From Cylindrospermum sp. FACHB-282 (lineage in GTDB: Bacteria; Cyanobacteriota; Cyanobacteriia; Cyanobacteriales; Nostocaceae), in the NCBI RefSeq assembly GCF_014697195.1, contig NZ_JACJRJ010000012.1, positions 1-64,000 on the forward strand: a stretch of 64,000 nucleotides of DNA, given 5' to 3'. The notes under the pieces are model-generated. The model worked only from the letters and a program-made list of their open reading frames with translations. It was not told the DNA's origin and did not search any database. The first letter of the stretch is position 1; each line of letters begins with the position of its first letter. The position numbers and the translations under genes were made by a program. Positions 1 to 8,925 of this stretch are shown here, one piece after another.

Positions 1-95
1 GTTAATTTATCACGTTTGGCTACAGCGTGTAAGCTTACTGAGGGATAACCGCTCCCATGCTCCCATTGAAGTAAGAAGTAAATGTCTAGACTTGT

Positions 96-491
96 CTAGG
101 ATTTATATAGCAGATCATCCACCGGAATCTGATAACCATTGGCCAGACGATTGGTCATATTTGCCGTAGCTGCGATCGCCATCAGTTCACCTAGCATAGC
201 ATCGCTCATACCCTTAGCACGAGCCGCCGCCGAGTGTGAGGCGATGCAATAATCACAGCCATTTGTCACACTCACCGCGATGTAAATCAATTCGCGCATC
301 AATGGATCAATTTCACCAGGACTAGCCATTACTTCCTTCAACGTTTCCCAGGTTCGCCGCAGGGTAGGGGGATGATTGGCGATAGATTTCCAGAAGTTAT
401 TGATATACTCAGTCTGGCGGGTGGCGCGGATGTCGTCATACACGGCGCGGACTTCGTCGCTGGCTTCTTCGTATTCAATCAGCTTGGTCAT
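96..491 (-). CDS. Carboxymuconolactone decarboxylase / AhpD-like protein
   Basis: This 131-residue protein has the helical AhpD fold of the carboxymuconolactone decarboxylase family. The redox motif CDYC is followed by IASH at about residues 79-86, matching the CxxC-x3-H signature of AhpD-like peroxidase and thiol-disulfide proteins. The family includes alkylhydroperoxidases and true decarboxylases, and the substrate cannot be told from sequence. The gene lies 25 bp downstream of the RuBisCO activase gene on the same strand, so co-transcription is plausible. A role in redox protection near carbon fixation is only inference. Length is normal for a single-domain member. I am confident of the family and not of the reaction. 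Confidence 0.85.
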   Translation of the reverse strand: MTKLIEYEEASDEVRAVYDDIRATRQTEYINNFWKSIANHPPTLRRTWETLKEVMASPGEIDPLMRELIYIAVSVTNGCDYCIASHSAAARAKGMSDAMLGELMAIAATANMTNRLANGYQIPVDDLLYKS

Positions 492-516
492 GTTTGTAAG
501 TTAGTTTTCCAGTAAT

Positions 517-1764
517 TTACTTGGTGCCGTTCGGACGCTGAATAATCGTTTCCACCACCCGCCGCTTCGCCTTCGGATCAATACCTACCAAACGCACATA
601 CTCACCGCTATACTCAGCTAGAGATGCTTCCAAACTTGAGATTGCATCTGACTCGGCATCGATGTGGCTATTAACACAACTTTGCCAAGAACCCGTGCGG
701 AAACGGCGTTCATCCACGTGTTCAATACTAATTTTGTAACCTTGAGATAAAAGTTGCCGGATTTGTTCTTGTGTTTCTAAGGTTAAATGGGTATTTGATA
801 CTTGCTGTTTTTGAGATCCATTACTTGACGGCTGACTAGTTGGTGTCACCGGTGCAGGTGGCGCAGGTTGGTAACTTCTACCTCTATTCAGACGATTGTA
901 ATCATCAACTAAATGAGAAGTTTCCACCCGTTGTTGTTCACCCACCATCAAGTTACCCTGATCGATTAAGTGAGACAAGCTGAAATTAGGCTTTTTAAAT
1001 TCTGGTGGCCCTTCCAAGCTATTCACCACCCGCAAGGAAATGCGCTCAAAGCCTATTTGATGGATAAAGTTGCGGATTTGTTCGTCATAAATGCGCGATC
1101 GCAAAGCGCTAAAAAAGTCAACTGACTGATTGATAAAAGTATCAACTAACTGTTCAATTTCTCCCTGGGAAAGTCCATCTGGTTCAAAAATCCCGCTGAC
1201 AATCCCCACCTTGTCATCTCGGCTGGGTTCCCAGTAAAATTTCTCCATCCGCCCATCCCGAATTAATGGTGCGTAGAGAGTCGAAAAATCGTTCCCTGTG
1301 ACAATAATCGGCACACGATGCAAAGGCGTTGAGTCGTAACTTCCAGGTAACTGCACATCTGTAGGATTATCAGCAATGTTCATCAGAGTGGCATTTACCA
1401 TCTGGGTATTTACCGTGTACTGAGTGCCTTCATCAAAGCGTCCCGCACCTGCATCTAAATCATTGATCATCAGCACACACATTTTACCGCGCACCTTGAT
1501 CAGTTCCGCCGTTTCCCGATAGCGTAGACGAATTAAACGCGCTGGATCTCCCGCATCAGGGCTTTCCAATTCTCCACCAGATATCTGAGTCACCTCGATA
1601 CCCATTTTCTCAAACACTAACTCACATTGAAAAGTCTTACCCTCACCTTTGCGGCCATGAATCCCCAAAATCAAGGGAACGCGCACACCAGGGAGTTTCA
1701 AGAAGTTTTTGGTGATATGAACAGCAAGTTTATCGAGAAATCGCGGAGCAATATAGTAACTCAT
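517..1764 (-). CDS. rca: RuBisCO activase with C-terminal small-subunit-like domain
   Basis: This is a 415-residue AAA+ ATPase that remodels inhibited RuBisCO. Walker A is GRKGEGKT at residues 37-44, and Walker B lies near 96-104 (CVLMINDLD). A proline- and serine-rich linker at about 295-325 is followed by a domain of about 90 residues resembling RbcS (around SIEHVDERRFRTGSW). This SSU-like tail is known from beta-cyanobacterial activases, where it is thought to help recruitment to RuBisCO or carboxysomes. The gene is on the same strand as rbcLXS about 2 kb away, separated by accessory genes, a linkage seen in Nostocaceae. The ATG at 1764 gives the expected N-terminus (MSYYIAPRFLDKLAVHITKN). 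Confidence 0.95.
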   Translation of the reverse strand: MSYYIAPRFLDKLAVHITKNFLKLPGVRVPLILGIHGRKGEGKTFQCELVFEKMGIEVTQISGGELESPDAGDPARLIRLRYRETAELIKVRGKMCVLMINDLDAGAGRFDEGTQYTVNTQMVNATLMNIADNPTDVQLPGSYDSTPLHRVPIIVTGNDFSTLYAPLIRDGRMEKFYWEPSRDDKVGIVSGIFEPDGLSQGEIEQLVDTFINQSVDFFSALRSRIYDEQIRNFIHQIGFERISLRVVNSLEGPPEFKKPNFSLSHLIDQGNLMVGEQQRVETSHLVDDYNRLNRGRSYQPAPPAPVTPTSQPSSNGSQKQQVSNTHLTLETQEQIRQLLSQGYKISIEHVDERRFRTGSWQSCVNSHIDAESDAISSLEASLAEYSGEYVRLVGIDPKAKRRVVETIIQRPNGTK

Positions 1765-1855
1765 AAAATTATCACTAGCTAAGACTTATTAATGTTATGT
1801 TAAGTTTTTTTGGTACATATTTTTAATTTATTTTTCCCTAGAAAGCGATCGCTAT

Positions 1856-2251
1856 CTACCACAAACGCTGAATTGGATATGCATCAAAAATCCTATCAGC
1901 GCACAGTACAGGTATATTTCCCACTATCGCCTGTGCAATTAATATTCTGTCAAACGGGTCACGATGATGTAAAGGTAGAGTGGAAACTACAGCAATATCA
2001 CTAACTGTGATATTGAGCAAAGTGAAATTATTAAGATTGAGTTGCTGAGTTATAAATATCTCAAATGGCAAAGGCTGATTCAAAGTAAGTTTGCCTATGC
2101 TCTGCTTGATTGCTATTTCCCAGAGACTAGCTATACTCAACAAAATCTGATTATTTTCGTCATTAATTAACTCTATTACCTGATTACTAAGTCGTGAATT
2201 GTCTGTCAGATACCAAATAAAAGTATGTGTATCTAGCAAGAACATCATCAC
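1856..2251 (-). CDS. PIN-domain toxin of a type II toxin-antitoxin pair
   Basis: This 131-residue protein has a PIN-like ribonuclease fold. It starts with LLDTHTFIWYL, whose Asp is the first acidic metal ligand. It has an internal ASLWEIAIK stretch with a conserved Glu, and the motif HHRDPFDRILIAQA with two further acidic residues. This pattern is typical of the VapC/PIN toxins that cut RNA and are neutralised by a small partner. The start overlaps the stop of the antitoxin gene by 4 bp (ATGA), so the two are translationally coupled. It sits between rca and a TPR fragment, in a gene-poor accessory patch inside the rbc-rca neighbourhood. Confidence 0.88.
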   Translation of the reverse strand: MMMFLLDTHTFIWYLTDNSRLSNQVIELINDENNQILLSIASLWEIAIKQSIGKLTLNQPLPFEIFITQQLNLNNFTLLNITVSDIAVVSTLPLHHRDPFDRILIAQAIVGNIPVLCADRIFDAYPIQRLW

Positions 2252-2472
2252 ATATAATCCTGAAAATCTTCTAGAGGTGCATCAAAGTCCTCAGATATTG
2301 TAATTAAACCCTTTGCGCTTCCAGGTTGACGACGGCGTTTAACTGGCAACATAGGAGTTAACTTCACCACAGGTTGATTATCTTTGATAATGATAACTTC
2401 TTCACCATTGAGTGCTGCTTCAATTAATTCAGGTAAGTGTTGGGATGCTTCGACTAGATTAATTTGCTGCAT
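2248..2472 (-). CDS. Phd/YefM-type antitoxin
   Basis: This 74-residue protein begins MQQINLVEASQHLPELIEAA, the usual N-terminus of Phd/YefM-family antitoxins, where this part forms the DNA-binding fold. The segment EEVIIIKDNQPVVKLTP is the conserved beta-hairpin core. The C-terminal tail, which should wrap the toxin, is acidic and aromatic (EDFDAPLEDFQDYM). The family normally represses its own operon. It precedes and overlaps the PIN toxin gene. A near-copy of its first codons and upstream DNA occurs at about 2840-2870, at the start of an unrelated TPR fragment. Confidence 0.88.
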   Translation of the reverse strand: MQQINLVEASQHLPELIEAALNGEEVIIIKDNQPVVKLTPMLPVKRRRQPGSAKGLITISEDFDAPLEDFQDYM

Positions 2473-2669
2473 AATTACTACCTGGAAACAAATAAAATAA
2501 ATGCTAGTCTATACTTAGTATACTTCATAGGGATTTATGATATCATTCATATAACCATAATCGAGCCAACTATCATACCTATCACTCTCGAATTGGGCAG
2601 AGTAGTTATTATCGTTGATATTGTTGATATTATCAAATTCTCTCTCAGTTTTATCAATAAAATTCCCTT

Positions 2670-2861
2670 CTATGCCTCTTCTATTGCTCCTAAAACAGAT
2701 TGAATTATACTCCTTGCAATGAGAAATTTGGTATTGTTAGGATTAATTTGCAAAGCTTCATTAAAGTCTTCCAATGCCCCCTCAAAATTTTCTAAAAAAT
2801 AGTTTGCAATTCCTCGATTATAGTACGCTTCAGCGAGAGTAATTTGCTGCATAAGTACCAC
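2670..2861 (-). CDS. Short TPR fragment with an antitoxin-like N-terminus
   Basis: This 63-residue ORF contains one clear TPR unit (AYYNRGIANYFLENFEGALEDFNEALQINPNN) and a second partial helix pair. Its beginning, MQQITLAEA, matches the start of Phd-type antitoxins such as the one at 2248-2472. The DNA around the start codon also matches that gene: the stretch from AATTTGCTGCATAA through the following bases agrees at about 22 of 25 positions. The simplest reading is a chimera in which a recombined antitoxin 5' end, possibly with its promoter and operator, now drives a TPR remnant. It is too short to be a complete TPR protein. I cannot say whether it is expressed, and the ATG at 2852 may be the true start. 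Confidence 0.5.
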   Translation of the reverse strand: MVLMQQITLAEAYYNRGIANYFLENFEGALEDFNEALQINPNNTKFLIARSIIQSVLGAIEEA

Positions 2862-2912
2862 CTGAGAATAGAAAAATAACCTGGTATCACTATCCTAGCT
2901 TTGAATTTTAAA

Positions 2913-3530
2913 TTAAGTTAGAGGAAACCAATTTAACCATTCATCCCAATTTTCCACAATTTGGGCAAATTCTATATAACCTGCGGTTCTAGGATGAGCA
3001 CCGTCATTGTTTTTTGCTTCTTCCAGCCAAATAGTTGAATTTATCAATTTAGAAAAAACATCTAAATAAGGTATATTTAATTCTTGACAAACTAAAGCAA
3101 ATTCCTGAGATAAATTAGCAATTCTTTTATTTTGTTCTTTATCTCCACAAGGGGCAGTGCTAACCATTAATACCGGATACAATTGCTTTGCTTCACTTAA
3201 AATTTGTCGAATATTAGTAATTGATTTTGTCACCTCAACACGAATTTTACCATCTTCTATAGTAGTATCATTAGCGCCAAAGCAAAATACAACCCTGCCG
3301 GCATATTCTTTAGGTAGACGATAGGAAACTTCTCTCAGCCAACGATTTTTAAGTTCTGTGCTAGTTTCTCGCCGTACTCCTAAATTATAGTAAGTAATGT
3401 CATAACCTTTTTTATTAGCATTCACACATACTCTACCTGTCCACCCAAGGCACTCAGGATCACCTGTTCCATTGACAAATGACTCACCAACAAAACAAAT
3501 TCTGACTTCGGGCAGGTGTGATAAATTCAT
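2913..3530 (-). CDS. SGNH/GDSL-family hydrolase
   Basis: This 205-residue protein has the block order of SGNH hydrolases. The nucleophile block is GESFVNGTGD near residues 15-24, in place of GDSL. An FGANDTT block near residue 85 gives the Asn, and DGAHPRTAGY near residue 177 gives the catalytic Asp and His. The family covers lipases, esterases and acyl or acetyl esterases. No signal peptide is evident, so it is probably cytoplasmic. It lies between rbcS and the TPR fragment on the same strand, with a 150-bp repeat-rich gap to rbcS. The substrate is unknown. Confidence 0.85.
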   Translation of the reverse strand: MNLSHLPEVRICFVGESFVNGTGDPECLGWTGRVCVNANKKGYDITYYNLGVRRETSTELKNRWLREVSYRLPKEYAGRVVFCFGANDTTIEDGKIRVEVTKSITNIRQILSEAKQLYPVLMVSTAPCGDKEQNKRIANLSQEFALVCQELNIPYLDVFSKLINSTIWLEEAKNNDGAHPRTAGYIEFAQIVENWDEWLNWFPLT

Positions 3531-3551
3531 TAAAACCTACGGAAATAATGA

Positions 3552-3650
3552 CAGTAAAAACGCAAAGGTTAGCCAAGGGAAACGCAAATTAACGCAGATA
3601 ATTACTCCGCGTACCTTTGCGTAAACCTCAGCACCCCTCTGCGTTAAAAA
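3552..3650. repeat. Dispersed intergenic repeat with TTTGCGT/CTCTGCGTT words
   Basis: The gap between rbcS and the SGNH gene is built from the words AACGCAAA, ACCTTTGCGT and CCTCTGCGTT on alternating strands. The same words recur at about 36680-36770 in this window. They give spurious ORFs when translated and look like a non-coding dispersed repeat. Confidence 0.5.
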
Positions 3651-3685
3651 CTCATGCTATTGGTCACAGAGTAGATACTTAAAGC

Positions 3686-4015
3686 TTAGTATCTGCTGGG
3701 TTTGTGAACGATAAAGCTGAGAACTTGACACTGCTTGATGTTGTCAAAACCTACAACACGGATATAGCAGTTGTTAAACTGAGAACGGCATCCTTGGACT
3801 TCGCCCAGTACTTCTTGAGTAGATTTAGCGCCGAACAAAGGTAGCTTCCACATTGTCCAGAATAATTCTGTTGGCTCAGAAGTTTCGTTGAACTCAATGG
3901 CGGGGATGTAACCTTGATTGAGGATGTACTGAATCTGCTTGGCAATCTGAGCGTCAGAGAGGGGGGGCAGATAGGAAAGGGTTTCGTAACGACGCTCTTT
4001 AGGTAAAGTTTGCAT
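3686..4015 (-). CDS. rbcS: RuBisCO small subunit
   Basis: This is the 109-residue small subunit of form IB ribulose-1,5-bisphosphate carboxylase/oxygenase, which caps the L8 core to make L8S8 and is packed in carboxysomes. Diagnostic segments are the N-terminal [15 protein letters not shown], the central [12 protein letters not shown], and [10 protein letters not shown] near the C-terminus. Length is normal for cyanobacteria. It is the last gene of the rbcL-rbcX-rbcS operon, starting 46 bp after rbcX. A hairpin with 7-bp perfect arms (3673-3679 and 3688-3694) straddles its stop codon. Confidence 0.98.
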   Translation of the reverse strand: MQTLPKERRYETLSYLPPLSDAQIAKQIQYILNQGYIPAIEFNETSEPTELFWTMWKLPLFGAKSTQEVLGEVQGCRSQFNNCYIRVVGFDNIKQCQVLSFIVHKPSRY

Positions 4016-4061
4016 AGCTGTTGATAATGGGGTGCGATTGTTTACTACTAGCTTGATCGAA

Positions 4062-4469
4062 CTAATTGGATAAATTATCCAAATTCGGATCTGAGATTAA
4101 TTGCTGTTCTGCGTCAGGACTGGGGTTTGATAAACTGATTTGCGTCATGCGTTCTAAATGCTGGCGACGTTGTTCCATATTGGCTTGCTGAATGCCAGTG
4201 CGAACCATTTCCGGTAAAAACTCGGTAACTTCCGCTGCTATATGCTCCCTGACAGTCATAATCCGCAAGGCCAAATCAGATTTCTCGCGAAACAGTTCTT
4301 CAATATACGCTTCTCCATCCTGGATTTTGCCAGCGGAAAAGTTATGCAGCCAAAGCGCCAATGGCGGGTTTGTTTCGCCCAGCTGTGCCAGAACTGTCCT
4401 CAGCGCCTGATAAGTCAAGTAGCTTTGGAGAGTTTTGGCTGTGTCTTTCGCAATTTGCTTTAGATTCAT
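4062..4469 (-). CDS. rbcX: RuBisCO assembly chaperone RbcX
   Basis: This 135-residue protein matches RbcX, the dimeric helical chaperone that binds the C-terminal tail of newly folded RbcL and promotes formation of the L8 core. The N-terminal [20 protein letters not shown], the YLTYQA groove region and [13 protein letters not shown] are typical. The C-terminus after about residue 110 ([13 protein letters not shown]) is low in complexity, as in other Nostocaceae copies. Its position between rbcL and rbcS is the standard arrangement in filamentous cyanobacteria. It is preceded by a gap of about 90 bp holding short tandem repeats. Confidence 0.97.
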   Translation of the reverse strand: MNLKQIAKDTAKTLQSYLTYQALRTVLAQLGETNPPLALWLHNFSAGKIQDGEAYIEELFREKSDLALRIMTVREHIAAEVTEFLPEMVRTGIQQANMEQRRQHLERMTQISLSNPSPDAEQQLISDPNLDNLSN

Positions 4470-4524
4470 ACTTGACCCCAGCCCACAAAAGTTAAGAATT
4501 ATGAGTTACGAGTTATCAATTAAT

Positions 4525-4551
4525 TTAACTCTTAACTCTTAACTCTTAACT
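4525..4551. repeat. Short tandem heptanucleotide repeat (TTAACTC) in the rbcL-rbcX gap
   Basis: The heptamer TTAACTC is repeated about three and a half times between the rbcL stop and the rbcX start. Such repeats are typical of Nostocales intergenic DNA. Because it lies inside an operon it is probably transcribed. Confidence 0.8.
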
Positions 4552-4562
4552 TTTTACTCAGA

Positions 4563-5993
4563 TCAGACGGTATCCATTGCTTCAAACTCGAACTTGATTT
4601 CTTTCCAAAGTTCGCAAGCAACTGCGAGTTCAGGAGACCACTTAGCAGCTTCGCGGATAATGTCGTTACCTTCACGAGCCAAGTTGCGACCTTCGTTACG
4701 AGCTTGAACACAAGCTTCTAAAGCTACGCGGTTAGCTGTAGCACCAGGAGCATTACCCCAGGGGTGACCGAGAGTACCACCACCGAATTGTAGTACGGAG
4801 TCATCACCAAAGATTTCTACAAGTGCGGGCATGTGCCAAATGTGGATACCACCGGAAGCAACTGCCATGACGCCAGGTAGAGAAGCCCAGTCTTGGGTAA
4901 AGTAGATACCGCGAGACTTGTCTTGTTCAACGTAGTTTTCACGTAATAGGTCAACGAAGCCCATTGTGATTCCACGTTCGCCTTCCAACTTACCAACTAC
5001 AGTACCGGTGTGGATGTGGTCACCACCAGACATCCGCAGGGCTTTAGCCAATACGCGGAAGTGGATACCGTGGTTCTTTTGACGGTCAATTACAGCGTGC
5101 ATAGCACGGTGAATGTGTAGCAGGATACCGTTATCGCGGCACCAATGAGCCAATGTGGTGTTGGCGGTGAAGCCTGCGGTGAGGTAGTCATGCATGATGA
5201 TGGGCATTTTGAGTTCTTTAGCGTACTCAGCCCGTTGCAACATTTGTTCGCAGGTGGGGGCGGTGACGTTCAGGTAGTGACCCTTGATTTCACCGGTTTC
5301 AGCTTGAGCTTTGTGGATAGCTTCAGCAACGAACAAGAAGCGATCGCGCCACCGTTGGAATGGTGCAGAGTTGATGTTTTCGTCGTCTTTGGTGAAGTCC
5401 AAACCACCACGCAAGCACTCGTATACAGCGCGTCCGTAGTTCTTAGCTGACAAACCCAATTTGGGCTTGATGGTACAACCCAACAGGGGACGACCATATT
5501 TGTTTAATTTGTCGCGCTCAACTTGGATACCGTGGGGAGGCCCTTGGAAGGTCTTGAGGTAAGCAACTGGAATCCGCAAGTCTTCCAAACGTAGTGCCCG
5601 CAATGCTTTAAAACCAAATACGTTACCTACAATCGAGGTCAACATATTGGTTACAGAGCCTTCTTCAAACAAATCCAAAGGATAGGCAATGTAGGCAATA
5701 AATTGGTTGTCATCACCAGGAACTGGTTCGATGTCGTAGCAACGACCTTTGTAGCGATCTAGATCGGTCAGCAAGTCTGTCCACACAGTTGTCCAAGTAC
5801 CGGTGGAAGACTCAGCCGCTACTGCCGCAGCTGCTTCTTCGGGGGGAACTCCGGGCTGAGGGGTAACACGGAATGCCGCTAAAATATCTGTATCTTTGGG
5901 TGTGTAATCAGGTGTGTAATAAGTTAGTCTGTAATCTTGAACCCCGGCTTTATACCCAGTTTTTGCCTGAGTTTTCGTTTGAGCGTAAGACAT
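4563..5993 (-). CDS. rbcL: RuBisCO large subunit
   Basis: This is the 476-residue catalytic large subunit of form IB RuBisCO. The active-site Lys that is carbamylated lies in [14 protein letters not shown], the metal-binding acidic residues follow it, and loop 6 is within the segment ending [17 protein letters not shown] chose the ATG at 5993 ([20 protein letters not shown]) over an upstream in-frame ATG because it gives the conserved N-terminus and has a GGGAAG ribosome site 7-8 bases upstream. The longer form would add 23 unrelated residues. It heads the rbcLXS operon. The 785-bp gap to the divergent gene at 6779 leaves room for the long leader known for Anabaena rbcL. Confidence 0.99.
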   Translation of the reverse strand: MSYAQTKTQAKTGYKAGVQDYRLTYYTPDYTPKDTDILAAFRVTPQPGVPPEEAAAAVAAESSTGTWTTVWTDLLTDLDRYKGRCYDIEPVPGDDNQFIAYIAYPLDLFEEGSVTNMLTSIVGNVFGFKALRALRLEDLRIPVAYLKTFQGPPHGIQVERDKLNKYGRPLLGCTIKPKLGLSAKNYGRAVYECLRGGLDFTKDDENINSAPFQRWRDRFLFVAEAIHKAQAETGEIKGHYLNVTAPTCEQMLQRAEYAKELKMPIIMHDYLTAGFTANTTLAHWCRDNGILLHIHRAMHAVIDRQKNHGIHFRVLAKALRMSGGDHIHTGTVVGKLEGERGITMGFVDLLRENYVEQDKSRGIYFTQDWASLPGVMAVASGGIHIWHMPALVEIFGDDSVLQFGGGTLGHPWGNAPGATANRVALEACVQARNEGRNLAREGNDIIREAAKWSPELAVACELWKEIKFEFEAMDTV

Positions 5994-6778
5994 AATTTTC
6001 TTCCCAGAAGTCACTCTTTTTACTTGCAAATCACGTGGTATGCAATTTTCCCTCACCCCCACTTTTTCCCCAATTAATCAGGGGAAGATTAGGAAAAATT
6101 GTTGATTATGGGTGCTTTTGGCAGAGGTTAGCGATGGTTCTGCGACCGACACTAGGTAGCGGTTTTAGACCTCCTCCCCAGTGTTCTCCCCTTCTAGGGG
6201 CGCGCGACTTAGCGTTTGTATTTTTCCCTCGTCCCACCAATACAAGTTATTTTTATCTCTTCTTCGTACCCTACTAAACCTGCTCAATTGCGCCTAAAGT
6301 TCTGCACTTTGCAGGCATCATTTTAGATAATCCCTTGAAATTCGGGGAATTTAGGGGAGTGGGCTGGCTGGCTCACGTTCCTGGCTCCTTACTCCTTCTA
6401 TCTTGCCCATTGACGGGAAAGACACAGGGAGGGAATTTAACTAAAACAGGTTTAGCCTAGTGGTGAGCAGAGGATAAAAAATTGCACACCTCGTAAATTT
6501 GTAGCTTGTCTCACAATATATCAATAAATTGCATAAGTTATTCTTTGAAAATTTTTAACTTGAATATTTAAATTTATTATTACATTCATAAAATTTTAAA
6601 CATTTTGTTAAGAATGATTTACAAATGATTATCAATAATTGTATTGAGCTTGAGAGGCTAAGGGTTCCCCATTGGGGCTGTTAGGCTGCTGGGATTGGCG
6701 AAAAATTGCCCGTGACGTTAAAAAATACTAGTTTAGGGGAACACTGCAATTAAGCTGAAGCCAGTTTAGGTAATAGTT
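5994..6778. promoter_or_regulatory. Divergent intergenic region upstream of rbcL
   Basis: These 785 bases separate rbcL (minus) from the propeller gene (plus). I see no convincing gene. A small plus-strand ORF at 6035-6277 lacks family resemblance. Visible structure includes a CCCCTTCTAGGGG palindrome near 6189, an inverted repeat CTGCA-CTT-TGCAG near 6303, and an AT-rich segment at 6520-6650. rbcL promoters in Anabaena lie several hundred bases upstream of the start, so its transcription start is probably in here. I could not place a confident NtcA or LysR-type site. Confidence 0.5.
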
Positions 6779-7864
6779 ATGGGTACTGTCTTTAAAGGAA
6801 ATATAACTGTGGTATTGTTTGGCAGGCGTACTAGTTGTTTGATTACTTCTGTTCTACTGGGGTTGATAGCTGTGCCAAATATGGCAATACCGACAACAGC
6901 ACAAAAAGCCCCTACTTATCCAGCTGCTCCACCACCACCGCAAGTAGTCCCTTTGCCTAATCAACGGGGAATAGAAGAGCAGGCGATAGAAATTGATTAC
7001 CGTGTCAGCGACTTGTTGGGAGATTTTACAGGTAATCTTTGGGTAGGTTCTTGGCGGGGATTATCACGGATTGACCCGAATACTGGGAAAATTGTGGCTC
7101 GCGTTAGTTTACCGAATATTGCTATTGGTGCATTAGCCCAAGATAAAGTAGGACGTTTGTGGGTGGGAAATTATGAGGGATTAACAAGGGTAGACCCACG
7201 CACCAATGAAATCACCGCGCAGAATTTATTGTTGCCTTCTAAACGGGTATTGTCATTATTGCTTGACAAGCGGGGTTATTTGTGGGCAGGAACTGATAAC
7301 GGTTTAGCTTTAATTAGTCCCGACCAAGGCTTGACTATGACGACAGTCAAAAATCTGCCTGGTGTCAGCGCCAATGCCCTAACTTTAGATGCTGAAGGTC
7401 AACTGTGGGTGGGTACTCTTGAGGGATTGGTGCGAGTTAATACTGCTAATGCTTTGATCATGAAGCGAATTGCTGTTTTACCAGGGGCGACTGTGCAAGC
7501 TCTAGCTATCAGCCCTGAAGGGTTAATCTGGGCGGGGATGCCGAATAATTTGCTAGTAATTAACCCGAAAAATGGCATAGTACTACGGTCTGTAACTCGC
7601 CTGCGGGGAAGAAATGTGACATCAGTACGTTTTGCTAAAGATGGTAGTGTCTGGGTCGGGACTAGCAATGGTTTGCTACGATTGAATCCAAATACCGGAG
7701 CTGTGTTAGACGAAGTTGCTGGTCTTCCTTCCAGTCGGGTGTTGGCTATTGCGCCGGATATCGGCAATAAATTGTGGGTTGGTACTAGCGAAGGTCTGGC
7801 TTGGGTAATGCCTAAAATGGGTATGGCAAAACCCCATCTTGCTTTTAGTCGGGCTGTTAAGTAA
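6779..7864 (+). CDS. Exported beta-propeller protein with regulator-propeller repeats
   Basis: This 361-residue protein has an N-terminal hydrophobic segment (about residues 18-40), probably a signal peptide or anchor, then a proline-rich linker. About seven repeats of roughly 40 residues follow, each with the pattern GxLWVGTxxGLxRxxPxTG. These are two-component regulator propeller (Reg_prop) blades, which fold as a beta-propeller and usually form the sensor half of a hybrid kinase. Here no kinase follows in the protein, so it is a free-standing, probably periplasmic, propeller. Ligand and partner are unknown. It is transcribed away from rbcL. Confidence 0.8.
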   Translation: MGTVFKGNITVVLFGRRTSCLITSVLLGLIAVPNMAIPTTAQKAPTYPAAPPPPQVVPLPNQRGIEEQAIEIDYRVSDLLGDFTGNLWVGSWRGLSRIDPNTGKIVARVSLPNIAIGALAQDKVGRLWVGNYEGLTRVDPRTNEITAQNLLLPSKRVLSLLLDKRGYLWAGTDNGLALISPDQGLTMTTVKNLPGVSANALTLDAEGQLWVGTLEGLVRVNTANALIMKRIAVLPGATVQALAISPEGLIWAGMPNNLLVINPKNGIVLRSVTRLRGRNVTSVRFAKDGSVWVGTSNGLLRLNPNTGAVLDEVAGLPSSRVLAIAPDIGNKLWVGTSEGLAWVMPKMGMAKPHLAFSRAVK

Positions 7865-8039
7865 AGATTGGGGATTGGGGAAATTAGTGCTCCCTCTGGG
7901 GATAAGGGGCAATGGGGATTGGTTACTGGGTAAGGAGGAATTACCAATCAGGATTTAAGGATTTTTGGATGAGCACTCCTTAATCTAAATCATCGTCAAA
8001 TCAATCATGTTAATCCTTGAATCTGAAAATCTTGCTCCC

Positions 8040-8087
8040 AATTACCAATTACCCAATCCAAAATCTAAAATCTAAAATCTAAAATTG
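8040..8087. repeat. Heptanucleotide repeat (AAAATCT) upstream of panB
   Basis: AAAATCT is repeated about three times directly before the panB start, preceded by CCAATTA-type words that make an inverted arrangement ending AAAATTGG. This places a repeat hairpin in the panB leader. Confidence 0.75.
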
Positions 8088-8090
8088 GCT

Positions 8091-8864
8091 ATGGCAGTTA
8101 CCACCCAGCAATTAATTCAATGGAAACAGCAGGGACGTGCAATTGTCGCCTTGACTGCATGGGATTATGCGATCGCTCATCTGTTAGATGCAGCTGGTGT
8201 AGACTTAATCCTTGTGGGGGACTCTATGGCAGTAGTGCTGGGATATGAAACCACTCTACCAATCACCTTAGAAGAGATGCTCCACCATGCTAAAGCTGTA
8301 CGCCGTGGGGTAAAACGCGCTTTAGTAGTCGTAGATTTGCCATTTTTGACTTATCAAGAAAGTGTCCAACAAGCGATGCACTCCGCTGGGCGGGTGTTGA
8401 AGGAAACGGGAGCCCAGGCGGTCAAGTTGGAGGGTGGACATCCCGCAATGTTAGAAACTGTGGCGCGGTTGGTGCAAGCGGGAATTCCGGTGATGGGTCA
8501 TGTAGGTTTGACACCCCAATCAGTACATCAACTGGGTTTGCGACAACAGGGAAAAACTCAGGAAGCAGGGGAGAGGATTTTAAATCAAGCGATCGCTTTG
8601 GAACAAGCCGGTGTATTTTCAATCGTATTAGAGCATATCCCCGCTGAGTTGGCATTGCAGATTACTCTAAAACTCCGTATTCCTACTATTGGTATTGGTG
8701 CAGGCCCCGACTGTGATGGTCAGGTTTTAGTTACTTCTGATTTACTCGGACTGACAGAGAAGCAGCCACCTTTTGCCAAAGTTTATACAAATCTGCGGGA
8801 AACAATTACCAAGGCTGTGCAGGATTATTCTGTGGATGTGCGCGATCGCAAGTTTCCAGAATAG
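8091..8864 (+). CDS. panB: 3-methyl-2-oxobutanoate hydroxymethyltransferase
   Basis: This 257-residue enzyme transfers a hydroxymethyl group from methylene-tetrahydrofolate to alpha-ketoisovalerate to make ketopantoate, the first step of pantothenate synthesis. The TIM-barrel signatures are [25 protein letters not shown] shortened here to WDYAIA, then VGDSMA (metal-binding Asp), [15 protein letters not shown] and [15 protein letters not shown]. The ATG at 8091 was preferred to an in-frame TTG at 8085. It appears monocistronic, with a Uma2-family gene 61 bp downstream. Confidence 0.97.
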   Translation: MAVTTQQLIQWKQQGRAIVALTAWDYAIAHLLDAAGVDLILVGDSMAVVLGYETTLPITLEEMLHHAKAVRRGVKRALVVVDLPFLTYQESVQQAMHSAGRVLKETGAQAVKLEGGHPAMLETVARLVQAGIPVMGHVGLTPQSVHQLGLRQQGKTQEAGERILNQAIALEQAGVFSIVLEHIPAELALQITLKLRIPTIGIGAGPDCDGQVLVTSDLLGLTEKQPPFAKVYTNLRETITKAVQDYSVDVRDRKFPE

Positions 8865-8925
8865 TAGTCTATGAATCCTGAAAAATAAATGTTTTGGCAA
8901 AAGAAATATACTTAGGAGTAGTTCT

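Noticed and set aside
2464-2703. 79-residue plus-strand ORF rich in Ile and Val
   Set aside because: It reads across promoter DNA between minus-strand genes, and its composition only reflects ATT/ATA-rich sequence.
5145-5497. ORFs on both strands inside rbcL
   Set aside because: They are shadows of the RuBisCO large subunit coding frame.
6035-6277. 80-residue plus-strand ORF upstream of rbcL
   Set aside because: It is low in complexity, has no recognisable domain and lies in the rbcL regulatory region.
6560-6660. Possible Fur box near AATGATTATCAATAATTG
   Set aside because: The match to a Fur consensus is weak and the region is simply AT-rich.
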